Shown here in pieces: positions 52,526 to 63,440 of a DNA stretch of 64,000 nucleotides; positions within the stretch are counted from its first letter, which is position 1, and every line of letters starts with the position of its first letter. A program made the position numbers and the translations under genes. The notes under the pieces were generated by a model that was not told the origin of the DNA, did not search any database, and saw only the letters and a list, made by a program, of their open reading frames with translations. This stretch comes from Acidimicrobiia bacterium (lineage in GTDB: Bacteria; Actinomycetota; Acidimicrobiia; Acidimicrobiales; Bin134). The stretch spans positions 1 to 64,000 of the forward strand of contig VYEX01000005.1 in NCBI GenBank assembly GCA_009842675.1, in the 5' to 3' direction.

Positions 52526-53938
52526 TCAGTAGGAGGGTAGGACTCGATCAATGTGCCAGAAGGCCATGAACATGACAATCAAGAAGGGCAATGCCGATAG
52601 AGCGTAGGCCGGGAGTCTCTTCCAGCGCTGCCCGGCGAACAGGGCGAAGAACCAGATGGCCAGGGCGGCCAATCCCCACAGGATGGCGGGGATCAGCCCG
52701 TCGGAGTCACCGTCAAGGCCTTCGCCAAAGGAGCCAGCCGACTCGGCCTCTTGGGGTGCCTCGGGTAGCGGCATTGGGTCGGGCGGATCGTCGTTCGGTG
52801 CCGAGACCGGCGCCGCTGCAACCGCGGCCTCGGTGGGCTCGGTCGTTGTAGCGGGAGTCGGCGCCGCCTGCTCGGTGGGCTCGGGCGTGGCAGTGGGTGC
52901 TGTAGCCGCCTGTTCGGTGGGCTCGGTCGTTGTAGCGGGAGTCGGCGCCGCCTGCTCGGTGGGCTCTGGAGCGGGAGTCGCGGTGATCGTCTGCTGGGAA
53001 TCGATTGCCTCTTCCAGGTTCTCAGTGGCCAGCTCGACGGTCGGCAGTGATTCCTGCCCCGGTCGCGGATAAGTGGGTGCGGGCTCGCCTACCAGCTCAG
53101 CAATGACGATTATCCGCTGGCGGGCTGATCCCTTGGGATGGCATGCCGTGAGGGTGAGCCGGTTGGGATGCACGCTGAAGTCCTGGTCGAGTACCTCTAC
53201 CGCGGTGGGGGACACAATGAGGTGCCCGTGGCCTTCTCCTTGGGGCAGCACTCGGTAGGTGAACTCTCCTTGGATAGTGGTGATGATGATCTCGTCATCA
53301 GGCAGCAACTTGTCGATCTCCCCGAATGGGGCGCCGTAGGTAGTGCGGTGCCCGGCGATGGCTGCGTTTCCGGCCTGACCGGGAAAGGCAGTCGTCGGGT
53401 AGTGGCCGGGGCCCTTGCGGAGATCGCCCACCCGGACGCCTTCCACCACGGTCTTGTCCACGTCGATGGCGGGGAGTTGGATCCGGGCGATGGCCGATCC
53501 ATTGTCCCGGTAGAGCATGGCCAGCCAGGCGGGATCGGGTTGTAGGGGGTCCCCGACCGGTTCGGGAGTGGCCGCTGGGGTTGGAATCGGGGTGGCGCCG
53601 GGGGCTGTCGAGGCTGGTAGGGAACCCTCGGCAGGTAGTTCGTCCGTCGGCTCAGAGACAGAAGCAGTTGGCGTGGGTGCCGGAGTGGCCGGGGCGACCG
53701 GGACGGCCGGAGCGACCGGGGCCGCGGGTCCCAGGGCGCTGGAGGCTTCCAGCAGATCGGCGAACTCGTTGTCCAGGCTCTGCTGGGCTCTGGCTTCGAT
53801 GATGCCGGTACCCCAGAGCTGGAATATCCCGAACAGCAGAATCATGAGCCCGAGCGCGATGACGGTCTTGCCCAGTGTTCCCAAGACCCGCGCTACCGTC
53901 ACGGCGCGAATTCTACGAGTAGTAGGTGGCGAACCCAT
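52526..53938 (-). CDS. Class E sortase with extended C-terminal tail
   Basis: 470 aa. N-terminal helix (residues 23-44), a Pro/Ala/Thr linker to about residue 130, then the sortase barrel: His197 (IAGHRTTYG), Cys266 (LTLTACHPKG) and Arg275 (SARQRIIV). Class E enzymes attach LAXTG-type surface proteins to the cell wall. Unusually, the barrel is followed by a 130-residue Thr/Pro/Glu repeat linker and two more hydrophobic helices (about 415-435 and 443-462), giving a sortase held at both ends. Co-directional with the septum-formation lipoprotein. Confidence 0.9.
   Translation of the reverse strand: MGSPPTTRRIRAVTVARVLGTLGKTVIALGLMILLFGIFQLWGTGIIEARAQQSLDNEFADLLEASSALGPAAPVAPAVPVAPATPAPTPTASVSEPTDELPAEGSLPASTAPGATPIPTPAATPEPVGDPLQPDPAWLAMLYRDNGSAIARIQLPAIDVDKTVVEGVRVGDLRKGPGHYPTTAFPGQAGNAAIAGHRTTYGAPFGEIDKLLPDDEIIITTIQGEFTYRVLPQGEGHGHLIVSPTAVEVLDQDFSVHPNRLTLTACHPKGSARQRIIVIAELVGEPAPTYPRPGQESLPTVELATENLEEAIDSQQTITATPAPEPTEQAAPTPATTTEPTEQAATAPTATPEPTEQAAPTPATTTEPTEAAVAAAPVSAPNDDPPDPMPLPEAPQEAESAGSFGEGLDGDSDGLIPAILWGLAALAIWFFALFAGQRWKRLPAYALSALPFLIVMFMAFWHIDRVLPSY
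52830..52966. repeat. Direct repeat inside the sortase gene
   Basis: A 53-bp sequence at 52830-52882 recurs exactly at 52914-52966, period 84 bp (28 codons). It encodes the EPTEQAAPTPATTTEPTE linker repeats of the sortase tail. Identical bases, including third positions, point to a recent internal duplication, and copy number may vary between strains. Confidence 0.85.
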
Positions 53939-54029
53939 GTTGGCCGGAGGTCTTCGGTTGGCCTCGGGTCCAAGGGGGAGTCAGTGGGCCGCTATGTAGA
54001 GGTGACGGCGGGCTGGGTACGGTGGGGCA

Positions 54030-55565
54030 ATGAAGGTAGCTCTGAGCGTGCGGGACTTCCTGGATCGGGCCGAGACGGTTTACGGCGATCGGGTGGGGAT
54101 CATTGACGAGCCGGAACAGCCGGCCGAAGGCTGGGGCGAGTTGACCTACTCCCGGATGGGCGAGTTGTCCCGGGCCCAGGCCGCCGGCTTGGACGAACAC
54201 GGGATCGGATTCGGCGAGCGGGTGGCCATCGTCTCCCACAACGCCGCCCGGCTGATGGTCTCCTTATTCGGCGTCAGCGGGTACGGCCGGGTGTGCGTGC
54301 CCATCAACTTCCGGCTCAACCAGGAGGAGATCAGCTACATCGTGGAGCACTGCGGGGCGACGATGCTGCTGATCGACCCCGAGCTGGTCGACACTCTGGC
54401 CGGCGTTGACTGCCGTCATCGCTACGTGCTGGGCGCGGAATCCGACGAAGCCCTTTATCGATTCGACGCTGAGTCCGTGCCGTGGACCCCGGACGAGGAC
54501 GCCACCGCCACCATCAACTACACGTCGGGCACCACCGCCCGCCCCAAGGGCGTTCAGATGACCCACCGCTCGTTGTGGCTCAACGCCGCCACATTCGGCT
54601 GGGCTGCCGGGGTGAGCGACCGGGACGTGTACCTCCACACTCTCCCTATGTTCCATTGCAACGGTTGGGGTATGCCCTACGCCGTGAGCGGTGCCGGGGC
54701 ACGCCACATCGTGCTGCGCAAGGTGGACGGGGCGGAGATCTTGCGCCGGGTCGAGCAGCACGGCGTGACGTACTTGTGCGGCGCGCCGGCCGTGGTGGCC
54801 GCAGTGCTGGATGCGGCCCAAAGCTGGGAGGGGGATATACCCGGCGCGGGACGAGTGCGCATGACGGTGGCGGGAGCGCCCCCGCCCACCCGGACCATAG
54901 AGCGGATGGAGACCGAGTTGGGCTGGGAGTTCATGCAGCTCTACGGCCTGACCGAAACCGCGCCCTATCTGACCATCAATCGCCGCCGGGCCGAGTGGGA
55001 CCACCTCAGCCCGGCCGAGCGAGCGGTCAAGCTCTCCCGTCAGGGCGTTCCGGCTCTTGGCATCTCATTAGATGTGGACGACTCCGGCGAGGTGCTGGCC
55101 CGGGGCAACCACGTTTTGGCGGGATATTGGGAGCAGCCGGACGCCTCGGCCGAGGCCCTGGCCGGCGGCTGGTTCCATACCGGCGACGGCGGACTCATCG
55201 ATGAGGAGGGCTACCTCACTCTGTCGGACCGCAAGAAGGACGTGATCATTTCCGGCGGCGAGAACGTGTCATCCATCGAGGTGGAGGATGCTTTGTTCGC
55301 CCACGAGGCGGTGGCCGAGGTTGCGGTTATCGGGGTGCCCGACGAGAAGTGGGGCGAGACGGTGAAGGCCCTAGTGGTGCTGGCACCGGGGGCGTCGGCC
55401 TCTGATGCTGAGCTGATTGAGCACTGCCGCAGCCGCTTGGCTCACTACAAGTGCCCGACGTCGGTGGAGTTCCGTGATGAGCTGGCCCGCACTGCCACCG
55501 GCAAGCTCCAGAAATACCGCCTGCGCGAGCCCTACTGGTCGGGCCACGACCGCCAGATCAACTGA
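54030..55565 (+). CDS. AMP-dependent synthetase / acyl-CoA ligase
   Basis: 511-residue ANL enzyme: YTSGTTARPKGVQMTHRS, QLYGLTETAPYLTI, WFHTGDGGLIDEEGYLTLSD, RKKDVIISGGENVSSIEVED and C-terminal Lys in RTATGKLQKY. This set, especially GGENVSSIEVE, is typical of medium- or long-chain fatty-acid-CoA ligases and of dimethylmalonyl/acrylyl-type DmdB-like ligases. Substrate not determined. It is transcribed alone, divergent from the sortase and convergent with the fumarase gene (37 bp apart). Confidence 0.88.
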   Translation: MKVALSVRDFLDRAETVYGDRVGIIDEPEQPAEGWGELTYSRMGELSRAQAAGLDEHGIGFGERVAIVSHNAARLMVSLFGVSGYGRVCVPINFRLNQEEISYIVEHCGATMLLIDPELVDTLAGVDCRHRYVLGAESDEALYRFDAESVPWTPDEDATATINYTSGTTARPKGVQMTHRSLWLNAATFGWAAGVSDRDVYLHTLPMFHCNGWGMPYAVSGAGARHIVLRKVDGAEILRRVEQHGVTYLCGAPAVVAAVLDAAQSWEGDIPGAGRVRMTVAGAPPPTRTIERMETELGWEFMQLYGLTETAPYLTINRRRAEWDHLSPAERAVKLSRQGVPALGISLDVDDSGEVLARGNHVLAGYWEQPDASAEALAGGWFHTGDGGLIDEEGYLTLSDRKKDVIISGGENVSSIEVEDALFAHEAVAEVAVIGVPDEKWGETVKALVVLAPGASASDAELIEHCRSRLAHYKCPTSVEFRDELARTATGKLQKYRLREPYWSGHDRQIN

Positions 55566-55602
55566 CCGACAGGTCCCGCCGCCCGAATACCCGCAGGCCC
55601 CG

Positions 55603-57237
<1,635 letters not shown>

Positions 57238-57267
57238 TTTGTTGAGCCATTCAGCGCGGGGTTCTAC

Positions 57268-57756
57268 TCAGCCTAACGCCGGGGTTCCGGCGAACGGCGA
57301 TGGGTCGCCGGTGTCGGGAATTACTGGGGGGTGCCAGCTCATGACCTGGCCAAGCTGGTTTGCGAAGTCACGCCAGTCCGGAGGATTCCAGCCTTCGGCC
57401 GAGGCCCGAAGGTTTAGCTGGTGGTCCAAATGGACAATGGCGGGCAGCGACTCCAGCCCCAGGGCTCTCACTACGGAGCGGTCTTCGTCGGCGAACGTCA
57501 GGAATTCTTCGCACCACGGACCGAGAAACTCCTCGGCCTCTTGAGCTGAGGCGGTGACCATGAAGGACACCCGGCAGTCGGCTCCGACGAAGTTCCGCAG
57601 AATGCGACCGGCGGTGTCGATCATCCACGAGCTCTCATAGGTATAGGGATCGAGCACGACGATGACCAGATGGAAGACGGTGACCCAGTCGCCAATTGGG
57701 CGGGGCTCGCCGTTCAGAGGTGTCAGGTTCACATCGGCGTCAAGCGTGGTGGACAT
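57268..57756 (-). CDS. Hypothetical protein with thioredoxin-like features
   Basis: 162 aa; no family assigned. The order of strands and the segment LESLPAIVHLDHQLNLRAS, with a probable cis-proline, followed by WNPPDWRDFANQLGQ, resembles the second half of a thioredoxin fold. The CXXC motif is missing: the corresponding place reads DPYTYESSW. So a redox role is unlikely and a binding or scaffold role more likely. ATG 57756 chosen. Upstream of fumarase by 30 bp on the same strand, and divergent from an eIF-2B-like gene by 42 bp. Confidence 0.6.
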   Translation of the reverse strand: MSTTLDADVNLTPLNGEPRPIGDWVTVFHLVIVVLDPYTYESSWMIDTAGRILRNFVGADCRVSFMVTASAQEAEEFLGPWCEEFLTFADEDRSVVRALGLESLPAIVHLDHQLNLRASAEGWNPPDWRDFANQLGQVMSWHPPVIPDTGDPSPFAGTPALG

Positions 57757-57798
57757 CGCATTTGAAAATAGCCCAGTGGGAGGTAGGAACCCGGTGTC

Positions 57799-58638
57799 GT
57801 GGCTGATGATCAGATTGCCGTCGCGTACGCTTTGGCGGTGCACCCGATCGAGCATCTGCGCTATGTGGCCCGGTCTTCGGGCGTGGGACAGGAGTCACTG
57901 GTGCGGGAGACGGCCGGGGCGCTGTTGAGTTTCGGTCACGACCCGGCCGGGCTGGTTACCACCTGTCGGCGGATGCTCGCTCGGCAGCCTTCTTCTGGTC
58001 CGCTGATGTGGCTGGCCTCACGGGTCCTCACTGCGGCTGATCCCCGGTCTGAAGTCCGGGCGTGCATGGAGGCGATCTCCGATGACAAGACTGCCCGCCT
58101 GTTGTCGCGCCAACTTCCCGTCGAGGCCTCGGTCTGCGTACTCGGATGGCCCGATCTGATCGGTCGGGCTCTCCGGCTTCGAGGCGATCTTCGGGTACTG
58201 GTGGTGGACGTGCTGGGGGAGGGCCAGCATTTCGTGCGGCGATTATCGGAACAGGACGGTTGGGTGGACGAGGTGGCCGAGAGCGGGCTGGGTGCGGCGG
58301 CGGCCTCAGCCGACGTCGTGCTGTTGGAGACCGCTGCGGTGGGTCCGGACGGATGTCTCGCCGTTGCCGGGTCTCGTGCGGCCGCGGCGGTGGCCCACGC
58401 CGCCGGCGTGCCGGTTTGGCTGATCGCCGGCAGGGGAACAGTCCTTCCCGGTCCCATGTGGGACTCGCTGATCGAGCGGGCATTGGGAATGGTGGAACCG
58501 TGGGATGCCGACGAAGAGGTTGTGCCACTCGCACTGGTGGACAAAGTGGCCGGCCCCGATGGACTGGTCACAGTGGCCGAGGCAATCTCGAGCACCGACT
58601 GCCCCGTAACCCCTGAACTGTTCTGCGCCGCCATTTGA
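57799..58638 (+). CDS. eIF-2B alpha/beta/delta-like protein
   Basis: 279 aa. The C-terminal half follows the pattern of the eIF-2B/methylthioribose-1-phosphate isomerase family: LRVLVVDVLGEGQHFVRRLS, ADVVLLETAAVGPDGCLAVA and GSRAAAAVAHAAGVPVWLIA. The N-terminal half is helical. Bacterial relatives are isomerases of sugar-1-phosphates, but the family's Cys/Asp catalytic residues are not evident. GTG 57799 is used; GTG 57838 (VHPIEHLRYVARS) is a plausible later start. Its TGA overlaps the next gene's TTG. Confidence 0.68.
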   Translation: MADDQIAVAYALAVHPIEHLRYVARSSGVGQESLVRETAGALLSFGHDPAGLVTTCRRMLARQPSSGPLMWLASRVLTAADPRSEVRACMEAISDDKTARLLSRQLPVEASVCVLGWPDLIGRALRLRGDLRVLVVDVLGEGQHFVRRLSEQDGWVDEVAESGLGAAAASADVVLLETAAVGPDGCLAVAGSRAAAAVAHAAGVPVWLIAGRGTVLPGPMWDSLIERALGMVEPWDADEEVVPLALVDKVAGPDGLVTVAEAISSTDCPVTPELFCAAI

Positions 58639-60014
58639 CTGGTATCCGCCTGATCGGTTGCACCGGTCGCCGGGCCGCGGCGGCCTTGCTTGCTGCGGTG
58701 GCCTTGTGGGCAAGTGGTTGCGGTGACGGCGGCACGGCTCCCGCGGCTATTCCCGATCCCACACCAGACATCTCAACGCCGGTTCCCGTGGCCGCTCCTG
58801 CTCCCATTGCCACGCTTGCTCCTCCGGCGACTCCTTCAGCCACGCCTGCTCCCTCGGCCACGCCAGAAGTCACTCCTGCTCCCATCGCTTCGCCAACTGC
58901 CACTAGCACTTTTGCTCCCACAGCCACACCCATCCCTACGGCTTCGTCGACTCCAGATCCTTCTCCCTCGGCCGAGCCGGAGTCCTGGCATGCCCGGTTG
59001 GCCTTTACTGGCGACCTCTTGTCACACGGTCCGGTGTTCAGGCAGGCGCAGGCCAATGGGGGCGAAGACTTGGCCTACGACTACCGCCCCATGTTCGAGT
59101 TGGTGAAGGACACCCTGAGCGATGCCGATTTGGCGATCTGCCACTTGGAAACTCCTCTCTCGCCCAACAACCGCAACCTTTCCGGCTACCCCTTGTTCAA
59201 TGCCCCCGGCGACCTGGTTGTTGCCATTGCCCATGTGGGCTATGACGGTTGCTCGACCGCTTCGAATCACTCCCTGGACCAGGGGATCACCGGCATCAAC
59301 GACACCCTCGACCTATTCGACCAGGCGGGCCTGGGCCACGCCGGCATGGCTCGCACTGCTTTGGAGGGGGCAATCCCGAGGTTGTATTCGGTAAACGGCG
59401 TCACCATCGGGCACTTGTCCTACACCTACGGCCTCAATGGGCTCATCCTCCCGGATGACAAGCCGTGGGCAGTGGACATCAATTCTGTCCAGGACATTCT
59501 CGGAGAGGCTCGGGCGGCCATCGAGCTCGGGGCCGAGTTCATAGTGCTGAGCATCCATTGGGGCGCGGAATATCAGGTGGCACCGACTTCGCGGCAGAGG
59601 ACACTGGCCAAAGAGCTCCTCGCCGGCGACGAGATCGACCTCATCGTCGGCACGCACGCCCATGTGATTCAACCGGTGGAGCGACTCGGCGGCAACCTCG
59701 TGATCTATGGACTCGGGAACTTCTTGTCCAACCAGTCACCCCAGTCATGCCGGTCATGTCCGCCGGAAAGCACCGATGGTGTCATCGTGCTGGTTGACTT
59801 GGTGGAAGACGAGACCGGCGCTCTCGATGTGGCCGCGATCAGCGCCGTGCCGACCTGGGTCGATCGGCGGACCTTTACCATCGTGGATGTGGGTGCGGCG
59901 TTGTCCGCCGGAACCAGCTCGGAGCTCACCGGCCAGCTTGAGCAGTCGTGGGCCCGGACGACCGCCACGCTTCGCAGCTACGGCGTGGATGTGATGTTCG
60001 CGAGTCGACCCTAG
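58635..60014 (+). CDS. CapA-family lipoprotein (PGA_cap metallophosphatase fold)
   Basis: 459 aa. Lipobox ALWASGCGDG near residue 26, then an about 85-residue Ala/Pro/Thr-rich linker, then a CapA domain: LAFTGDLLSHGPVF, LAICHLETPLSPNN, TASNHSLDQGITGIND, IHWGAEYQVAPT, IVGTHAHVIQPVERLGGNLV and YGLGNFLSNQ. The Asp/His pattern matches calcineurin-like metal sites. CapA proteins act in poly-gamma-glutamate or related surface polymer handling. TTG 58635 overlaps the preceding stop (TTGA), so the start is a coupled, rare codon. Confidence 0.87.
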   Translation: MTGIRLIGCTGRRAAAALLAAVALWASGCGDGGTAPAAIPDPTPDISTPVPVAAPAPIATLAPPATPSATPAPSATPEVTPAPIASPTATSTFAPTATPIPTASSTPDPSPSAEPESWHARLAFTGDLLSHGPVFRQAQANGGEDLAYDYRPMFELVKDTLSDADLAICHLETPLSPNNRNLSGYPLFNAPGDLVVAIAHVGYDGCSTASNHSLDQGITGINDTLDLFDQAGLGHAGMARTALEGAIPRLYSVNGVTIGHLSYTYGLNGLILPDDKPWAVDINSVQDILGEARAAIELGAEFIVLSIHWGAEYQVAPTSRQRTLAKELLAGDEIDLIVGTHAHVIQPVERLGGNLVIYGLGNFLSNQSPQSCRSCPPESTDGVIVLVDLVEDETGALDVAAISAVPTWVDRRTFTIVDVGAALSAGTSSELTGQLEQSWARTTATLRSYGVDVMFASRP

Positions 60015-60020
60015 AGATCG

Positions 60021-60914
60021 ATGGCGGTGCTAGGGGCAGACCAGCAGGCTGCGCTCTTGGCGTGGGGGGAGCGCCACCGGAGGGATCTTCCCTGGCGGCG
60101 TACCCGAGATCCCTGGGAGATATTGGTGTCAGAGGTCATGCTCCAGCAGACCCAAATTGCCCGGGTGATTCCCCGCTATCAGGCATTCCTTGAGGAGTTT
60201 CCTACCGTTTCCGACTGTGCGGCAGCCCCGGTTGCGGAAGTGATTCGAGCCTGGGACGGATTGGGCTACAACCGCAGAGCCGTGCAGTTGCATCGCTGCG
60301 CTCAGCAGCTCGTGGCGTTGCACGGGGGAAGCCTCCCGCATGATCTCCCGGCTCTGCTGAGGCTGCCCGGCGTCGGTCCCTACACAGCCCGGGCAGTGCT
60401 GGCTTTCGCCTACGAGGACGACGTGGGCGTCGTGGACACCAATGTGGGCCGCGTGCTGGCCCGCTGGTCGGGTCGCAGTTTGGGGGCTGCGGAAGCTCAG
60501 GCGGCCGCAGACGCCATCGTGCTGACCGGTTCGGGATGGTCCTGGAATCAGGCCTTGTTTGATTTCGCCGCTGGGGTTTGCACCCGCCGCTCCCCTCGAT
60601 GCGATCAGTGTCCGATGCGCCCAAGTTGCCGGTGGCAGGGTCAGGGCGATGACCCGGCTGAGGGCTCGGCTCGGGTAAGCGGTGGCCAGTCCCGCTTCGA
60701 GGGATCCGATCGCCAGGGGAGAGGCCGCTTGGTGGCCGCCCTCCGCCGTGGTCCGCTCCTTTCCTCAGAAGTGGCCACCGCCGCAGGATGGCCGGACGAC
60801 CCGGCTCGAGCTATTCGGGTCTTGGCCGGACTGGAATCCGACGGTATAGCCGTCGTCGATGATGCGGGCACGGCGACCCTGCCCGACGCGGGCTTGCTTG
60901 AAGGCAGGCAGTAA
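60021..60914 (+). CDS. mutY: A/G-specific adenine glycosylase
   Basis: 297 aa; removes adenine mispaired with 8-oxoguanine. Glu38 (SEVMLQQTQ), helix-hairpin-helix LPGVGPYTARAVLA, Asp139 (VVDTNVGRV) and the four [4Fe-4S] cysteines 187, 194, 197 and 203 (C-X6-C-X2-C-X5-C). The C-terminal NUDIX-like domain that reads 8-oxoG in the E. coli enzyme is missing; a short winged-helix-like segment (RLVAALRRGPLLSSEVATAA) ends the protein, as in other short actinobacterial forms. 6 bp after the capA gene. Confidence 0.93.
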   Translation: MAVLGADQQAALLAWGERHRRDLPWRRTRDPWEILVSEVMLQQTQIARVIPRYQAFLEEFPTVSDCAAAPVAEVIRAWDGLGYNRRAVQLHRCAQQLVALHGGSLPHDLPALLRLPGVGPYTARAVLAFAYEDDVGVVDTNVGRVLARWSGRSLGAAEAQAAADAIVLTGSGWSWNQALFDFAAGVCTRRSPRCDQCPMRPSCRWQGQGDDPAEGSARVSGGQSRFEGSDRQGRGRLVAALRRGPLLSSEVATAAGWPDDPARAIRVLAGLESDGIAVVDDAGTATLPDAGLLEGRQ

Positions 60915-60961
60915 CGTGCGTTCTGTTGAGGGACGAAGTCTGTTCCTCCCGAGGAGTCCTA

Positions 60962-61459
60962 GTGTCTGACAGTCCGCCGTTCGACTCGGCCTTTTTCCGC
61001 CAAGTGCTCGGACAGTTCCCCACCGGCGTAACCGTGGTCACCGCCGCGGGCTCTGACGGACCCGCCGGGCTGGCCATTGGTTCCTTTGGCTCCGTGTCGC
61101 TCGATCCGCCGCTGGTCATGTTCATGCCGGGCAAGTCGTCCACCAGTTGGCCGGCCATCGAAGCCGCTGGCCATTTCGGCGTGAACATCCTGGCTGAGGA
61201 TCAAGTGGACATGTCCAACCTCTTCGCCTCCAAGGCCGAGGACAAGTTCGCCGGTTTGGAGTGGACCACGAAAGTCACCGGCGCCCCCATCTTCGAGAGC
61301 TCCCTGGCTTGGATCGACTGCGAGATCGACCAGATCGTTGAGGGGGGCGACCACTGGATCGTCCTGGGCCGGGTATTGGATTTGGGCGTGCAGCGAGACG
61401 ACGTGGGGCCACTGGTGTTTTTGGCCGGCAAGTACGGCTCTTTCGACCCGATGGGCTGA
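60962..61459 (+). CDS. Flavin reductase-like domain protein
   Basis: 165 aa FMN-binding split barrel of the HpaC/flavin reductase family. QFPTGVTVVTAAGSDGPAGL, then SFGSVSLDPPLVMFMPGKSS and HFGVNILAEDQVDMSNLFAS, match the family closely. It reduces free flavin or acts as partner of a monooxygenase; LLM-type enzymes in this genome would be candidate partners. GTG 60962 is set by GAGGAG 6-8 nt upstream. Next gene begins 6 bp after the stop. Confidence 0.87.
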   Translation: MSDSPPFDSAFFRQVLGQFPTGVTVVTAAGSDGPAGLAIGSFGSVSLDPPLVMFMPGKSSTSWPAIEAAGHFGVNILAEDQVDMSNLFASKAEDKFAGLEWTTKVTGAPIFESSLAWIDCEIDQIVEGGDHWIVLGRVLDLGVQRDDVGPLVFLAGKYGSFDPMG

Positions 61460-61465
61460 CTGGCC

Positions 61466-61984
61466 GTGCCCATTTACGCACTGGGGGACATCGAGCCCGA
61501 CATCCACCCGGAGGCGTTTGTCCACCCGCAGGCGGTGATCATCGGCCGGGTGAGCATCGGTGCCGAGTCGACCATTTGGCCGGGGACGGTGCTTCGCGGC
61601 GATGGAGCGGGGATCACCATCGGCGACCGCACCTCCATTCAGGACAACGCCGTCATCCACAACACCGATGAGCTGGCCACAGTGGTGGGCAACGACGTCA
61701 CCGTCGGCCATCTGGCCCACCTGGAAGGCTGCACGGTGGAAGACGAGGCGCTCATCGGCGTGGCATCAGTGGTATTGCACGAAGCAGTGGTGGGCCGGGG
61801 GGCGCTGGTGGGAGCTAGTGCGGTGGTCACCAACCACATGAAGATCCCGCCACTGGCCTTGGCCATCGGAGTGCCGGCCAAAATCCGCGAAGGCCACATG
61901 GCCGAGGGGCAGAATCGAGAGGACGCCCAGGGCTATGTGGACCGGTGCCACCGATATCGGGCTGAGATGCGCCTAATGGGCTGA
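61466..61984 (+). CDS. Gamma-carbonic-anhydrase-like hexapeptide protein
   Basis: 172-residue left-handed beta-helix with hexapeptide repeats (IIGRVSIGAESTIWPGTVLR, ITIGDRTSIQDNAV). His65 (VIHNTDE) and His82 (VGHLAHLEGC) fit two zinc ligands. The third ligand usually comes in GHxxxxHGC; here that position is Glu87, and a His is present at 85 instead. Activity as carbonic anhydrase is thus uncertain. GTG 61466. Co-directional with the flavin reductase and 52 bp before sufB. Confidence 0.82.
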   Translation: MPIYALGDIEPDIHPEAFVHPQAVIIGRVSIGAESTIWPGTVLRGDGAGITIGDRTSIQDNAVIHNTDELATVVGNDVTVGHLAHLEGCTVEDEALIGVASVVLHEAVVGRGALVGASAVVTNHMKIPPLALAIGVPAKIREGHMAEGQNREDAQGYVDRCHRYRAEMRLMG

Positions 61985-62036
61985 CCGCCGGTAGTATTCA
62001 GATCAACCACGCCTTCCCTGCAACTAGGATTTGGAT

Positions 62037-63440
62037 ATGTCGTCGGAAGCCCTCGCCTTAGATCTCGGCCGATACAAGCTCGGCTGGAGTGACGAGGAGG
62101 ATTACGTCTTCAAGCCCAAGAAGGGGCTGAACACCGACATCGTGCAGGAGATGTCGTGGATGAAGAGCGAGCCCGAATGGATGCGGAACTTCCGGCTGAA
62201 GTCGCTCTCCCGGTTCGAGAAGCGGCCCATGCCCACGTGGGGCGGCGACATGTCGGGCATCGATTTCGACAACATCTACTACTACATCAAGCCCACCGAA
62301 GAGCAGGTCGACGCTTGGGAGGACCTGCCCGACGCCATCAAGGACACCTACGAGAAGCTGGGAATCCCCGAGGCCGAGCGCAAGTACCTGGCCGGGGTGA
62401 CCGCGCAGTACGAGTCGGAGGTTGTGTTCCACCGCAACCGGGAGGACTTGGAGCGCCAGGGAGTGCTGTTCTGCGACATGGACACCGCGCTCAAGGAGTA
62501 TCCCGAGCTGGTGAAGGAGCACTTCGGCACCATCATTCCGCCGGGCGACAACAAGTTCTCTGCCTTGAACTCGGCGGTGTGGTCGGGGGGCAGCTTTATC
62601 TACGTGCCGCCCGGTGTGACGGTGGAGATGCCGCTTCAGGCCTACTTCCGCATCAATGCCGAGAACATGGGCCAGTTCGAGCGGACCCTCATCATCGCCG
62701 ACGAGGGCTCTCAGGTTCACTACATCGAGGGGTGCTCAGCCCCGGTGTACACCACCGATTCGCTGCACTCCGCGGTGGTGGAGATTCTGGTCAAGAAGTC
62801 GGCCAGGGTCACCTACACCACCATCCAGAACTGGTCCAACAACGTGTACAACCTGGTCACCAAGCGGGCCAAGGTCGAGGCCGAGGGCCACATGGAGTGG
62901 ATCGACGGCAACATCGGCTCCCGGCTGACCATGAAGTACCCGGCAGTGGTGATGGTTGGACCCAAGGCCTCGGGCGAGGTGTTGTCGGTGGCCTACGCCG
63001 GTCCCGACCAGCATCAGGATGCCGGGGCCAAGATGACCCACGCCGCTCCGGAGACCACCTCCAAGATCGTGTCGAAGTCGATCTCCAACGGTGGCGGGCG
63101 AACCAGCTACCGGGGCTTGGTCCGAGTGGAAGACGATGCCTACGGATGCCGCAGCCATGTGCAGTGCGATGCGCTGATCCTGGACGAGGACAGCGTGTCC
63201 GACACCTACCCCTACATGGAGGTGGGCACCCGGGACGCGGAGATCGGCCATGAGGCCACCGTCTCCAAGGTGGCTGATGAGCAGTTGTTCTATCTGATGA
63301 GCCGGGGGCTGACCCAAGAGCAAGCCATGGGCATGATCGTCAACGGCTTCATCGAGCCCATCACCCGCACCCTGCCAATGGAGTACGCCGTGGAGTGGAG
63401 CCGGCTCATCGAGCTGCAGATGGAGGGATCTGTCGGCTAA
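62037..63440 (+). CDS. sufB: SufB, Fe-S cluster scaffold subunit
   Basis: 467 aa, core of the SufBCD scaffold that assembles Fe-S clusters. Family stretches: [76 protein letters not shown] and [18 protein letters not shown] 62037 has AGGA 7-8 nt upstream; a TTG two codons earlier is possible. The stop shares a base with the next start (TAATG). Clusters made here would supply fumarase and MutY nearby. Confidence 0.95.
   Translation: MSSEALALDLGRYKLGWSDEEDYVFKPKKGLNTDIVQEMSWMKSEPEWMRNFRLKSLSRFEKRPMPTWGGDMSGIDFDNIYYYIKPTEEQVDAWEDLPDAIKDTYEKLGIPEAERKYLAGVTAQYESEVVFHRNREDLERQGVLFCDMDTALKEYPELVKEHFGTIIPPGDNKFSALNSAVWSGGSFIYVPPGVTVEMPLQAYFRINAENMGQFERTLIIADEGSQVHYIEGCSAPVYTTDSLHSAVVEILVKKSARVTYTTIQNWSNNVYNLVTKRAKVEAEGHMEWIDGNIGSRLTMKYPAVVMVGPKASGEVLSVAYAGPDQHQDAGAKMTHAAPETTSKIVSKSISNGGGRTSYRGLVRVEDDAYGCRSHVQCDALILDEDSVSDTYPYMEVGTRDAEIGHEATVSKVADEQLFYLMSRGLTQEQAMGMIVNGFIEPITRTLPMEYAVEWSRLIELQMEGSVG

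Noticed and set aside
52830-52966. Repeats resembling a CRISPR array
   Set aside because: The two copies are in frame inside the sortase linker with an 84-bp period and encode low-complexity protein.
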